The notes beneath the pieces are model-generated. The model had not been told where the DNA came from. It did no database searches and saw only the letters and a list, made by a program, of their open reading frames with translations. This document shows positions 1 through 10,700 of a DNA stretch of 64,000 bases, piece after piece. Every line of letters starts with the position of its first letter. Position 1 is the first letter of the stretch. The position numbers were made by a program, and so were the translations under genes. The DNA is from Eudorina sp. 2006-703-Eu-15 (taxonomy: Eukaryota > Chlorophyta > Chlorophyceae > Chlamydomonadales > Volvocaceae): the NCBI GenBank assembly GCA_003117195.1, contig BDSI01000016.1:868001-932000 (forward strand). The letters are read 5' to 3'.

Positions 1-311
1 CGAGGAATAACCCGCGGCATCGAGGGAGGAAGCCCGCATGTGGTAGCACAGGGCAGGAGAACGCCCCACACCCGCAGCACCCAGCAACCTCAACACCCTC
101 AACACAACCCTCAAAACCTTCAAATTCTCAAAACCCTCAAAACCCTCAGAACCGAGGTGTAGACACCACGCACGGGTGGAACATGGCATGTCGGGGGAAA
201 GGCCACCGGTACGGCATATCCCTATCCCTCGTACGGTATCACTGCAGGATCGACTGCCATATCGACTGCATCAGAGCAATCCCCTCGACACGCTCCCGTA
301 CAGCCGTACAC
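1..311. other. Left-edge sequence, probably intron of the desulfurase gene
   Basis: No exon of the minus-strand cysteine desulfurase could be placed here. The expected continuation after the LVTIMH segment (an Asn-Asn-Glu-Val type motif) is not present on the minus strand, so the next exon is probably left of the window. Bases 80-150 hold an AC-rich, telomere-like degenerate run built on CCCTCAAAA. Confidence 0.5.
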
Positions 312-3130
312 CTGTGCATGATGGTGACGAGCGCTGTATTCGGCCGTACGGCTGCCGCGACTGCCGCCGGGTCCACCAGGCCCTGGCTGTCTACAGGTAC
401 GGCGGTGTACGACAGGAGGCCCTGTTGTTCCGCGATGGCGACGGAGGTCCGTGTCACGTGTTGGAACGGGTTGGCGGGAGTACCCGACGTCACGTCATGG
501 GTGGTGCGATGTGACGGCGGACGAGACTGGAACAACGAGTCCAATGTGATGTCGTACTTGCCGTACCTAGCTGATACGTCCCTCTGTTCAAACCAGCCGT
601 GCTGTACAAAACCCCTGCAAAAGAACCCTGCAATCTCAAAACATGGCCAATACGCACATCCAGCACCCAGGTCTGCCGATCCGCCCACCCAAGCCGTACG
701 TCACCGTACGCCCGCAGGTACTTGGTTTGGGTCGGGCGGGTCTCTTATCCGTACACCAGCTCCAGGATGACAACAACCCCCCACCCGCTGGCCTGCAAAA
801 CCCACCCATCTACCCACCCATCCATCCACCCATCCGCCCATCTGCCCACCCGCCCATCTGGGCTGTTTTTCTTCTTAGCCCATCCGCCCACCCATCCGCC
901 CACCCACCCACCCATCCACCCACCCACCTACCAGGCCCTGCAGGTGCTTCAGGTACACCAGCACCGCCGGGTGCTCCACCTCGGAGGTCACCACGTGGGG
1001 CGGGGGCGGGGTCTGGCGCGGCTGAAGCTGGGACTGGGACTGGGAGGGGGCCTGGGACGGGGACTGGGGCTGTGGGAGCTGGTGTCGGCGGGCGGCCATC
1101 ACTGCGCCGTAGATGGCCCAGTTGTCGGACTCCGTGCCACAGGACGTGAAGTGCACCTGGTTTGGTTTAGCGGGGTTCAGCGGGGTTCAGCGGGGATTAG
1201 CGGGATTTGGCGGGATTTGGCGGGATTTGGCGGGATTTGGCGGGATGTAGCCCGCACCAGGGGTAATGAGTGCTAGCACTGGGGCGGGGTGAGGTACGGC
1301 AAGCTGGTTCCAACTTCCACGAGGGACAGGGGGTTGAGAGGGTGAGGGGTGAGGGGCGGTAGGGGGGCCCAGCCTGACGGAGGCCCAGCGACGGACGGAT
1401 TGCACTGCCCGCCTCGCGGGCACACCGCGAAGGAAGCCTGACCTCACCAGCACCCTGCCTCCCACGCCACACGTCCCCGTCCAGCCCCACAACCGGACAG
1501 CCCTAATGCCCCGCAGACCGCTTCAGCGGCCCCTCTCCCGCGCCGCATTTCGTACCGCGCGGTACCGCCCCGTACCGTGCCGTACCTCGTGCGGGTCCGC
1601 AGCTCCCAGCAGCTGCGCCACTCGGCTCCGTGCGGTGTCCAGCGCGGCCTTGCACTGGTGGAGTGACCCATGGGACGGCCGACCCATGGGCCGGTCGGTT
1701 GCGAACGGGGAGCGGGAACAAGGGCTCAAGGCAGCCGTGCCAACCCCCCAGGGTACTGCTGCCGTTTGGTGTGGCAAGGAAGTGGCTAGTTTGCCACCGG
1801 CGGTCGTACGTAACATCCTTAACAAGTCGTACGCATCCGGACATCCGGCGGGCCATCCCCCGGCCCTGGAATACGCCCCTGAGATGCACCGCCCCAAACT
1901 CTAAGCCGTACTAAGGCACCCCCGGGGGAGAGCCACCGAATCACCACAATGGCGGGGCTGGCGACCGAGTCATTTTGGGGCGTCACCGGGCAGGGGGGAA
2001 CGGGTTTGGGGTTCGCGCACCGCGCGGGACATGGAGGAGGACGCCTCAGCACGCTGTACGGAAGATGCCTCAGCGCGCCACGCACCACTTTGCCGTACGT
2101 GTGTCCGCTGCTCGGGTTCCTGTTGGATCGTCAAAGGCACAGGGCAACGCGGACAGGGGGGACAACCCCACGATCGTGCAAGACGGGGGAAGTTGGTTCC
2201 AGATCCCAGCCTGCGGAACAGGGCGGTAAGAGTGGGAGTCCAAGCGACAAAAAATCCCAAGACCCAATCGTCCCAAACGTCGAAGCAGTGTGAGGAGGCG
2301 CCTGGCGCCAGGCCACACACCCCATGAAACGGACAGGTCCATCCACCAGCAGGAGGTCTCTCCAGGGGCTGCTCTGCCGCCACACCAGGCACGATGCGCG
2401 CGTGAGGGGTGTGTGGTTGGCAACTTCGATAATCCCCCTGTGTGTACTGGGTGTCCGGTTCTGCCGCCCTGCTTCGACAAGGATGTTACAAACGCACGTG
2501 TCCCCGTACAACCGTGCCCGTACAACCATGCCCGTACAACCATGCCCGTACAACCGTGCCCGTACACCCATATGGGTGACCTAGAAGCCCGCCCCGGACC
2601 GCACCCACCCGAAGTGCTCGAACAGGAAGGGCGCCATCTGCGCCGCCACCTGTGTACGGCGAGGGGCACAGCGTACGGAAGACAAAACACGGATCGGCCC
2701 GGAATGCGACGCGACACACTCGTGTCGGGGCCTCTCCTTGTTGCGGCGCGTGCTGGGGCTGGCTACGCTGCGCGGATGACCTCCCTTGCCCTCCATTTCG
2801 TGGGGCGCGCGGATGCGTTCGTCTTCCCCTGTTTGTTGTTTAATCTTGGTCTTTGTAGTTCTTGTAGTTCGTCCAGCTGGAACCCACCTCTGGGTATATG
2901 GGGGTGGTGGCGTTGTAGTCCAAGTAGATGCAGCCTGTCCGGGTCAGGTGCGGCAGCGCGACGCCCAGGCCGGGCAGCGCTGCCGCGGAATCATCGCCCG
3001 GCCCCGGTTGCGGTGCTTTTGTTGCTTGTTCATGGAGATGGTGCGCGGCTCCTCGGCAGGCCGATGCGGCCGCTGCTTGCGGCAGGCCAACGACGCGACA
3101 GCCGAGCAACACTGCACGCGCAGCAAGCAT
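312..3130 (-). CDS. Cysteine desulfurase, NifS/IscS-like (partial, C-terminus outside window)
   Basis: PLP-dependent class V aminotransferase fold enzyme that removes sulfur from cysteine (or selenium from selenocysteine). Exons, in transcript order: 2888-3130, 2609-2649, 2086-2119, 1586-1654, 932-1156, 312-421. All junctions are GT-AG and phases agree. ATG is at 3130; a longer reading would need a TTG start. The first ~70 residues are Ala/Arg-rich and look like a targeting peptide. Landmarks follow in family order: IYLDYNATTPIYPE, APFLFEHFG, NPSSGHTYG, ALDTARSRVAQLLGA, FTSCGTESDNWAIYGA, VVTSEVEHPAVLVYLKHL, VPVDSQGLVDPAAV, RPNTALVTIMH. The PLP-binding lysine and the cysteine loop are not in the window. 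A Gln/Pro/Ser insertion separates the TESDN and EVEH blocks. IscS/NifS or selenocysteine-lyase-like cannot be separated without the C-terminus. The gene is divergent from the PREY-like gene. Confidence 0.87.
720..930. repeat. CCCACCCATC-type simple repeat in desulfurase intron 5
   Basis: Degenerate CCCA/CCATC tandem repeats fill about 790-930, inside the intron between exons 932-1156 and 312-421. At 722-758 they are preceded by a copy of dispersed family B (TTTGGGTCG followed by GGGTCTCTT). Confidence 0.7.
1168..1252. repeat. 10-bp tandem repeat CGGGATTTGG
   Basis: Degenerate then exact copies of a decamer (about four exact copies at 1199-1242) lie in the desulfurase intron between the exons at 1586-1654 and 932-1156. 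Confidence 0.8.
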
Positions 3131-3335
3131 TCCTCCCAACCGCGAGCACCGGGTATTCTTTATTTATTATGAAAGGATGTTTTTATGATTGCAACTTTAT
3201 TCCAAATCTTTCGTGCAAATGTAATCGCATGCAAGCACGAAACGCCGTACGGAGTGAACGAGCAGGCCAAACAAACAGTCAGGCCGGCAGCCAAAATTAC
3301 CATAGATACCCTTGAAGGATTTTAAATGCTGCATT
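3131..3335. promoter_or_regulatory. Shared divergent 5' region: desulfurase (-) / PREY-like (+)
   Basis: Only 205 bp separate the two start codons, so both core promoters and 5' UTRs must lie here or overlap the genes. The stretch is clearly AT-richer than its surroundings (for example around 3155-3225), as at the other gene starts in this window. No specific TATA box or motif is assigned. Confidence 0.5.
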
Positions 3336-4025
3336 ATGTTGCGTACTCGTGCTTCATGGTTGGGCTTGCATGTCACTGATATAATCTTCTCACGACAGCG
3401 CAGCCTCGCTCAATTCAACAACCATTTTCAACGCTATTTCAGTGCTAGCGCGTCGTCATGTGAAGCAGGCGGTCAGGGTAAGTGGTGATTGTTGAAAATG
3501 TCGTAAGGTGCAAGCTGCCGTAAACCTGTAATACCCGGCTCGTCGTGACAGGCCAGCGACGCATCAGACCCCCTTCCCTCCTCCGCATTTCCGCAGCGTC
3601 ATCCTCAGGCATCACCACGTCGCAGGACATGGCTGAGCTGCTCCGCTTCATCGCGTGCCCCCTTACTAAGGCACCACTAAGGTACGGCCAACCCCCCATT
3701 GAGGCCCCCGTGAACCCGGGGAGTGGCGACGTCGCGGACACCACCGCAAGAATTGCCCCCCGACCGTCGGTACGGCCGCCCTCGACGTGCCGCAACTTCC
3801 TGCTCTTTCCCTGACCGAACTGCACGACACTGCATCCTGCCGTACTGCAGGTACGATACCGAGCTGGGCAAGCTGGTGTGCGACGAGCTGGGCGTGTCGT
3901 ACTCGGTCGTCCGCGGCGTCCCGCAGCTGGTACCCCTGCTGGGGGAGGTGCTGCCGCCGGCCCCCGGCTCGGGGGGCAACCTTGAGGGCGAGGCCGCCGA
4001 GCGGAGAACTTTCGGACAGTCATGA
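3336..4025 (+). CDS. PREY/Trm112-like mitochondrial protein
   Basis: Three exons, 3336-3477, 3552-3681 and 3851-4025, give 148 aa with intact GT-AG junctions and phase. Residues 74-120 form a Trm112p/UPF0434 domain (MAELLRFIACPLTKAPLRY, then LVCDELGVSYSVVRGVPQLVP), matching human PREY and bacterial YcaR-type proteins. Trm112-type domains bind and activate methyltransferases; PREY acts in mitochondria with the coenzyme Q methyltransferase. The first ~60 residues (MLRTRASWLGL, RQRS, RYFSASASS) are Arg/Ser/Ala-rich and free of acidic runs, as expected of a mitochondrial presequence, which supports the ATG at 3336. An in-frame ATG at 3629 would give the bare domain and is less likely. Only one of the zinc-site cysteines of classical Trm112 is obvious (Cys83), as in PREY. 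The partner is inferred from the family. Confidence 0.85.
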
Positions 4026-4278
4026 CAAACCCCTTTAGTCATGACAGCCCCCCCCCTCCGAGGACTGTTTTTTACTTGAGTGGTGATCGTTGGCGGGAGC
4101 CGGCCGAGGGGCTTGGAAGGCACACGAGAGGTTGGGTCGACTGCTTGATCATGCGGCTGTGTGGGCGCCCAGGGATCGGATTGGGGCATCGGGCTGAGGT
4201 GCAGTGGCACACGACGGCTGAGGAGGCATCGACCCGGATGGCGCCGACCCGGCTGCTATTGGAATGATGGGTCGCGCT

Positions 4279-4350
4279 CTGTTGTTGTTGTTGTAGTAGT
4301 ACTAGTAGTAGTAGTACTAGTAGTAGTTGTAGTAGTAGTTGTTGTTGTTA
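4279..4350. repeat. GTT/GTA trinucleotide microsatellite
   Basis: A run of GTT, GTA and CTA triplets that translates as poly-Val in one frame. It lies in the probable 3' UTR of the PREY-like gene. Confidence 0.85.
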
Positions 4351-4484
4351 TGGGATACGTTTTGGAGCCTGTTAGACGGGTGTGCAGTGCATATCCCGCA
4401 TCCCTGCTAGGTGCTAGCCCAATCTCCGTTCCTCAGGCCCCATCGCAACACGCAACACGGTCACGAGGACGTTCGCGCACATCC

Positions 4485-4489
4485 TGTAA
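4485..4489 (+). terminator. Possible TGTAA poly(A) signal of the PREY-like gene
   Basis: TGTAA is the usual green-algal poly(A) signal. This is the first plausible one found downstream and implies a 3' UTR of about 460 nt that would contain the GTT/GTA repeat. It is a short motif, so chance is possible. Confidence 0.35.
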
Positions 4490-5304
4490 GGCGGCAACGT
4501 GGCGCGGCGCCGGGGCTGCTCTGGGCGAGGCACACCTGGTGACAGTGTCACAGATCTGTTGGGCGCTACACAGAACGATGGTAACATGATGTGTGTACAG
4601 TTCCGGACGGCCAGTCCGGGGCCCCAGCGAGGACACCGCCCCCTGCCTCTATGTGCCTCTGCCCATGTCCCCGCCCCTCCGGGACACCGATCGGGCTGCG
4701 CAGGAAACAGACCCCCGCGGTGCGTCGCCACCCGGCGGGCTGCGATGGGCGTCCGCCCGCGCTCCGAAACCCTGACATTGTCCCCACCAATCCCCCCCCC
4801 CCGCACACCTCCTGGGTGGGTTCCTCATTAAACACACCTCCGCATCTGCGGCCACGACGGCGCCGCCGGGCAATGCTGAATTGCGCTGAGCGCCACGCTT
4901 GTGTCCCGATAAAGGCAGCGTGACGCGCACGCTGACGCCCTGCCCTAAGGTCTACGTCAAGGCCGGGCGCCCTCCAGCAGGGGACATACCGGAACCCCTT
5001 CGCCCACCGTCCTGCTTCCCGGCATCCCGCCCTGTCGAATCCATGCTCGTTCCCCATTATCGTACATCCTCCGTACAATGTCCACAGCACAGCAACACGT
5101 ATGCGTCCAGTACTTATATACAGGAGGGTATACCGGAGGGTTCACGCACACTCGGGGCCCCACACACGACATCAACACAGGACAACGACCCAGTCAACAC
5201 ACACCCCGGGGTAGTCGTGAGGCCCGCTGGGCCCCCGGGGCCCACAAGACGAGACCGTACAACGGCCGAACGGCCGTACCCCTCACGATGGTGACGTACG
5301 GCCA

Positions 5305-5384
5305 TGTCATGGTGATGGCTGTCCTACCGGCTCCCTCCCGGTCGTGTCATGGTGATGGCTGTCCTACCGGCTCCCTCCCGGTCG
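5305..5384. repeat. 40-bp perfect tandem duplication
   Basis: The unit starting TGTCATGGTGATGGCTGTCC at 5305-5344 is repeated exactly at 5345-5384. It is a recent local duplication in intergenic sequence. Confidence 0.9.
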
Positions 5385-6283
5385 TGTCCTTCAACCGCAC
5401 TGGTCCCCCGGGGCTGCAACTATAAGCACTGGAGGAAGCGGCGGCAACACCGCGCGGGACCCACAGCAGCCGATCCCTTCCTTGCCAGCTACGCCCTCAC
5501 GGCGGCGGCGGCGGCTGGTCCCTCCGTCGTGGTGGTCCACGCGGCCGCCCGTCGCCCCTTGCGCCGCCGCGATCCGCACACACCACAGCCGGGCAGGGCA
5601 ATGGCGCCGAGCCGAAGCCCCCGCGGGCGGCCGTCCACCGTTGGGGCTGTACCGCAGCGACAGCCGCACGCGACTCAGAAGAACACCCAGGGGCCTCTTG
5701 AGCAGGTGATCCCAGGGGGCAGCAACCGCTGCCCGACCCTCCGTCCCCGCCGGGAGCACTGTCCACGTGGGGGTTATAAAGAAACAGCCCAGACACACCC
5801 ATGGGGGGTCCGTGGGAAGTGATGGTTGGCGCAGCAGGCCCTAACGCCTTTGCTGCCAAAGGACCCGTCCTCGAGGGGGGTCAGTGGGGTCCCGAACGCC
5901 TTTGCTGCCCAAGGACACGGCGAACTCCCTTTCCTGACGTCGGTGCTGCCGGCGCTGTTCCGGTCACACCGCCACGCGCAGCCGATCCCCGGATCGCTCC
6001 GCCGCTCCAGAGCGAGCCGCCCATGCTGTGCGCCGTCGACGCCGGAACCGAGCCGCGCCCGCTCCAGTTTCTCACCACAACAAAACGCCCCCCGGCACCT
6101 GCCAAACGGCTGGCGGCTGTGCCGCCATCATGCACAAGCCGCCGCGAGCCGGGAGTCGTCCCCCAGGCCCCGGCTGAGCCCACCAGGATCGTTGCCAGTG
6201 ACGCTGAATCGACAAACGCGACAAATTTACGAAGGACCAGGAGGCGGCGCGGCTCAAGCCACGACGCCGCCCTGCTCCTCGTC

Positions 6284-7318
6284 CTACTCGTCATCATCCT
6301 CGTCAGTTGAGGATTCGCTTTCCGCCCCTCCAAACGACTCCACCGCCGCCAACATGCGGGAGCGCTTCGGCGCCGGGCCCGCCGGGCCCCGCTTCGCTGG
6401 GGCCGACGCCGCCGCGGCGGCGGCCCCGCGCTTGGCCGGCAGGGCGGGCCCCGCCGCGTTGTCGGCCTTCTTCGCCTGGGCGAGGGCGCTTTGGACGGCG
6501 TCCTGCACACCGGCTACCGCCGCCTTCTGAGCCGCGACGATGGTCGCCACCTCCACCTGTCGGTATGGGAAGAGAACCACGGAAAGCGCGAGGCGGGGGT
6601 TAAATGATTGAGGTGTGGGCGTGTGGGGTCCGTGCAAAATTATAGCGGCCCTTTTTTGCGTACAGAGACTATCGATCATCCTTTACCCCTTCCGCGTGTG
6701 GCCCTGGTGCGTTGCGGTGGCTGCGAACCAGATCAGCCGCGGCGCTACTCGGACTGGGGAGGGCAGGTGCCAAGCGCCGTACCTTCTGTTCCTGCTCCCG
6801 TCGGGCCTGCCGCTCCTGTTGCTTGATGTGCTGCAGTGCCATCTTCTCCAGCTCACGCTCCTTTGCCTTTGCCTCCCACTCCTTGAGTTTCTTCTCTGCG
6901 TTTTGATGCCGCATGCGGCGGCCCTGAAGGTCCCGCATGGCATCGTCGTTGGTCGTCTTGGAACCATCGCGTCCAAGCCCACGCAACAGTGCGCCAAAGC
7001 CACCTTTTCCGCCGCGCAGACGCAGAACCAAGTGCAGTGTGCTGCCCGCGGCGATATCGTAGGATAGAAGGCTGCGCTCATCCTGCAGCTGCCGTCCTCC
7101 ATACACCAAACATTGCGAACAGCTGGGCACGCCTTCCGCTTCCTGCCAACACACAGCAACCGTGCGTTGAACAAAGGCATCATAAGTTTCAACCCAAAGG
7201 CGTGAGTCTCTGAACCATAGCGCACCTCTATGTGTCGCTTTAGGTCACCCACGCTGCAGCTGGGCTGCACGTCACACGCCCGTGACCGGGAATCCAAGCA
7301 TCGAACAAAGACTTGCAT
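6284..7318 (-). CDS. SDE2: SDE2 homologue (ubiquitin-like precursor, splicing/genome stability factor)
   Basis: Exons in transcript order: 7226-7318, 6783-7142, 6284-6556 (93+360+273 nt, 241 aa, all phase 0). Residues 1-76 form a ubiquitin-like fold (MQVFVRCLD, LKRHIE, LVYGGRQL, LHLVLRLRGG) ending in Gly75-Gly76. The mature N-terminus KGGFGALLRGLGRDGSKTTN follows, which is the SDE2 hallmark. In SDE2 a deubiquitinating enzyme cuts after the di-Gly, and the Lys-Gly-Gly product acts in pre-mRNA splicing of selected introns and in replication-fork/telomere protection. Next comes the family block DLQGRRMRHQNAEKKLKEWE with a charged helix, then an Ala/Lys-rich segment and an acidic tail SSTDEDDDE. 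Other SDE2 proteins are longer, so extra 3' exons cannot be excluded, but this frame ends cleanly. An upstream ATG at 7333 would add MRRTK ahead of the UBL. Confidence 0.88.
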
Positions 7319-7758
7319 TTTTGTACGCCGCAACCTTTCGCTTCCTTGATGTGAAAGACGTGCAAAACGTCAACAGCAGAAATTTTGCTTTGCCTTCGGC
7401 GTAGAGTGTTGAAGGTATCAAATTAAGATTAAGGTGTTTCTTAGGGAGCCTATGTTTACAGCCCAAAGTACGGCACTCTAACCGAATTCTCTGGGTGCGC
7501 TCCGTCTGTTAGTAAACCTACATAAGAAACTTTGACAAATTTTTCAGTTTTAAATTAGATATGCCAATATCGTCACCTTGGTTGCAAGTCTTTACTGACC
7601 GTTGACGTGCGTTCTCGGTTGTTGCGCGGAGCTTTTGTGTGCTGCCAATTGTTCGTCCTATACGCTCATCGCGTGACGTTGCTTTCGCCTATATGCACAC
7701 CTGAGCTGTCGCGGCGCCGAAACGCCGCCGCCGCCGTCGTTGTCGTCACTTCGGCGGG
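7319..7758. promoter_or_regulatory. Shared divergent 5' region: SDE2 (-) / RPA2 (+)
   Basis: 440 bp separate the two start codons. Bases 7330-7590 are AT-rich compared with the surroundings. No specific site is assigned. The pair joins two nuclear RNA-metabolism genes. Confidence 0.5.
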
Positions 7759-10700
7759 ATGGAGCAGACTCCCGGTCCAACTCCAGAACAGAGGGCGGAG
7801 GCTTTGTTGCGACAAGGGCCCCTTGACACAAATAATCCCAGATATCAAGCGCTGAAGGACACGCAAATACACGGATACAGTCAACAGGTGCTGGATGAGT
7901 ATCAAGCCCTGGTGGAGCCCCACGTGGAATCCTTCAACTATTTCACCGAGGAAGGCCTCCAGAACATCACTGAAAACATCGAGCATGTGGAGGTAAGCCC
8001 TCCCTGTGCAGCGGAGGCAGGAGGGGGACTTCACGACAGCCTCGATGGGGTTTTACGTCCCATCGCGCCCTGCCCGCTCCACGCGGCCCCCCCGGCCCCG
8101 GTCCCCCCGGTCCCGGGCTCCTCCTCCTCCTCCAGGCCATGTCCGCAGCAGCACCCTCACGGGTAGGCACCCCCTTGCAGCAGCACCCTCCCCGGGTAGG
8201 CACCCCCTTGCAGCAGCACAGCCCCACATACCTGTGTTTACCCCACATAAGGCGGGGTAACCCCCCCCGTCTACCAATTTCCTATACCCCCCCCCGCCTT
8301 CTGTCTCTACCGCATCCTATACCCCCTGCACCCACCCATCCTGTACCCCCAACCCCTCAGGTGACCCACCCCCAGACGGGTCAGTCCATTCGCATCTGGT
8401 GGTCTGATCTGCGGCTGGAGAAGCCCCTGAGGGAGGATGGCAACGGGCGGCTCAGCAGGCTGCTGCCCAGGGACTGCAGAGAGGCGGTGGGTGGGCGGGT
8501 TTCGGAGCTTTGGAGGGGGAGGCGGGGGGTTGAGTGGGTTCCGGAGCCAGAACGGGGTCGAGCAGGTTCCGGAGCCAGAACGGGGTCGAGCAGGTTCCGG
8601 AGCCAGAACGGGGTCGAGCAGGTTCCGGAGCCAGATCGGTGAGGAGGGAGGTCAGCGGCGGTCAGCAAGGACGGGGAGCGCAGTGGGGTTCACTGGGCTG
8701 CGGAGTCAGAACGGGAGAGGGATGGATTCAGTGGGTTTCGGAGTGGTGAGGTGGCGGAGAGCGAGGGTGCGCGGTTGCGAGCGGGTTTGGGGATCCCGCA
8801 GTGCAGGGGAGGGGAGGGGACCAGTGTCTTGGACCTGAAGTGGAGATGTATTGCGGGGAGGGTGGTGGTGCTGAAAGGGTTACGGGCGTGGCGGGCGGGA
8901 GAGCATGGCGAGGGGAGGTGCGGGGAGGTGGTCAAGCGCGCGTTGGGTATGGGGAGGGTGGGAGGCTGCGAGGGATCCGGGTGGGAGGGGAGGGGGGCGG
9001 GTGGGAGGGGAGGGGGGCGGGTGGGAGGGGAGGGGGCGGGTGGAGGGAGGGGGCGGGTAGGAGGGGAGGGGGGAGTCGGAGCGAGGCGGAGGTAGACCCT
9101 CCTGTGGGGGTGGGAGTGTGGGTTGGGACGGAGTGTGCGTTGTGCAGACCCGTCGAGGGAGGGGAGCTGGGGAGGGAGCTGAGTAATGAGGATGCGACGA
9201 ACCCAGCCCCCGCGGCACGAAGCAGGAAGAGGGAGGGGGCGCGGTCAGCCCCTGTACGGTTGTACGGCTGTACGGCGGTCCCTGTTGTGTCACCAACCAC
9301 CTGAGGGGGCGCGCCCGCGCCTGGGGCGGGCGCCTTCCCTTGTCCCGCCGGCTCCTCCGGCCTCGCCTCCATCCCCCACCATCATCCCCCTGATGCCAAT
9401 CTAGGCAGCGAAACCGCCTCCATCCCCCACCACCGACCCCTATGTCTACCCATTCCTGTACCCTGCACATCCCCCGGCCCTGCCTGGCCCTGCCCTGCCC
9501 GGCTCGCCCCCCCTCCTCCCCCCCCCACAGGGCACCACCTACAAGGGAATGCTCTCCGGGACGTTCAACTGGGTGGACAGCAGCTTGATGGAGCAGACGT
9601 TGGAGAAGAAGTGAGCGGGCTGTGGGTGGGTGGGTGGGGTGTCGGCACCAGGGACGGAGGGAGGGAGCGATGGAGCTGGGAGGGGCACGGAGGAGGCGTG
9701 CACGTGGGAGTGGGGGTGCGGCGCAGTCCCCGACGGATTACGGCGGGGCACAAGGTCCCTGCCCTGCCAACGTCATCAGGCCGCGTGTCAAAGCGTAACC
9801 CAAACACACACGCGGTTCCGGGCCTGGGCTGTTCTGCGTGGGCTTCTCATTAAACACACGCGGTTTGGGCGAGTGGTTTTTTTTGCTAAACACACAAAGC
9901 GCACCCTTCTTCCCCCCCTCGCCCCCCTCGCCTCTCTCCCCTCAGGCTCGGCGGCCTGCCCATCATGGTCCGGTCCAACTGCTGCTCGCTGGCGGGTCTA
10001 AGCCGCGGGGAGCTGATCGCGGCGCGCGAGGAGGGTAACGAGATGGGCGGCTACTTTGTGTGCAACGGCATCGAGCGCATCATCCGCTGCCTGGTGCTGC
10101 AGCGGCGGCACTACATCATGGCGCTCAAGCGGGGGGCCTACAAGAAGCGCGGCTCCAACTACACGGAGATGGCGACGCTCATCCGGTGAGGGGGCGGAGG
10201 GGCTGAGGGGGATGTAGGACATTGGTAGACATAGGGGCGGAGGGGGAGGGGGAGGGCTGAGGGGGAGGGGGAGGGGGAGGGGGACAGGGCGTGCGGAGGG
10301 CGGCAGAGGTGGCGACGCGCACCAGTAAGGGGCGGAGGGAGACTGGGCGGGCCCGGACGGGAAGACCCGAGCCGGGCGGGCCAGGGAGGGTGTACCAAGT
10401 TCCTCTTACCCCTCCTCCTCTCCCTGCTTATATGATCGTGCTTATGATTGGGGCGTGTCGTTCCTCACGCCCTGTGTGAGAGCCCCCTCCCCTCCACCCT
10501 CCACCCTCCCCTCCCTGCCCTGTGTGAGAGCCCCCTCCCCTCTCCCCTCTTCCCTCTCCCCTCTCCCCTCTGCCCCCTCCCCTCTCCTCTCCCGCATCGG
10601 ATCCACCCGGGGGCTCGCAGCTGCGTCCGCCCCGACCAGCACTCGGCCACGGTGCGCTGCCACTACCTGACTGACGGCACCGTCAACTTCGCCTTCACGA

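Larger units (their letters stand above)
4026..6283. other. Convergent spacer between PREY-like (+) and SDE2 (-)
   Basis: About 2.2 kb with no recognisable gene in any frame. It holds a GTT/GTA microsatellite (4279-4350), a dispersed family B copy (about 4806-4840), a 40-bp direct duplication (5305-5384) and a short duplication around 5849 and 5897. Both 3' UTRs presumably lie here. Open frames exist only as compositional artefacts of high GC. Confidence 0.55.

Noticed and set aside
2290..3315. 341-codon + strand ORF
   Set aside because: Antisense to the first exons of the cysteine desulfurase, with no family motifs; an artefact of GC-rich DNA.
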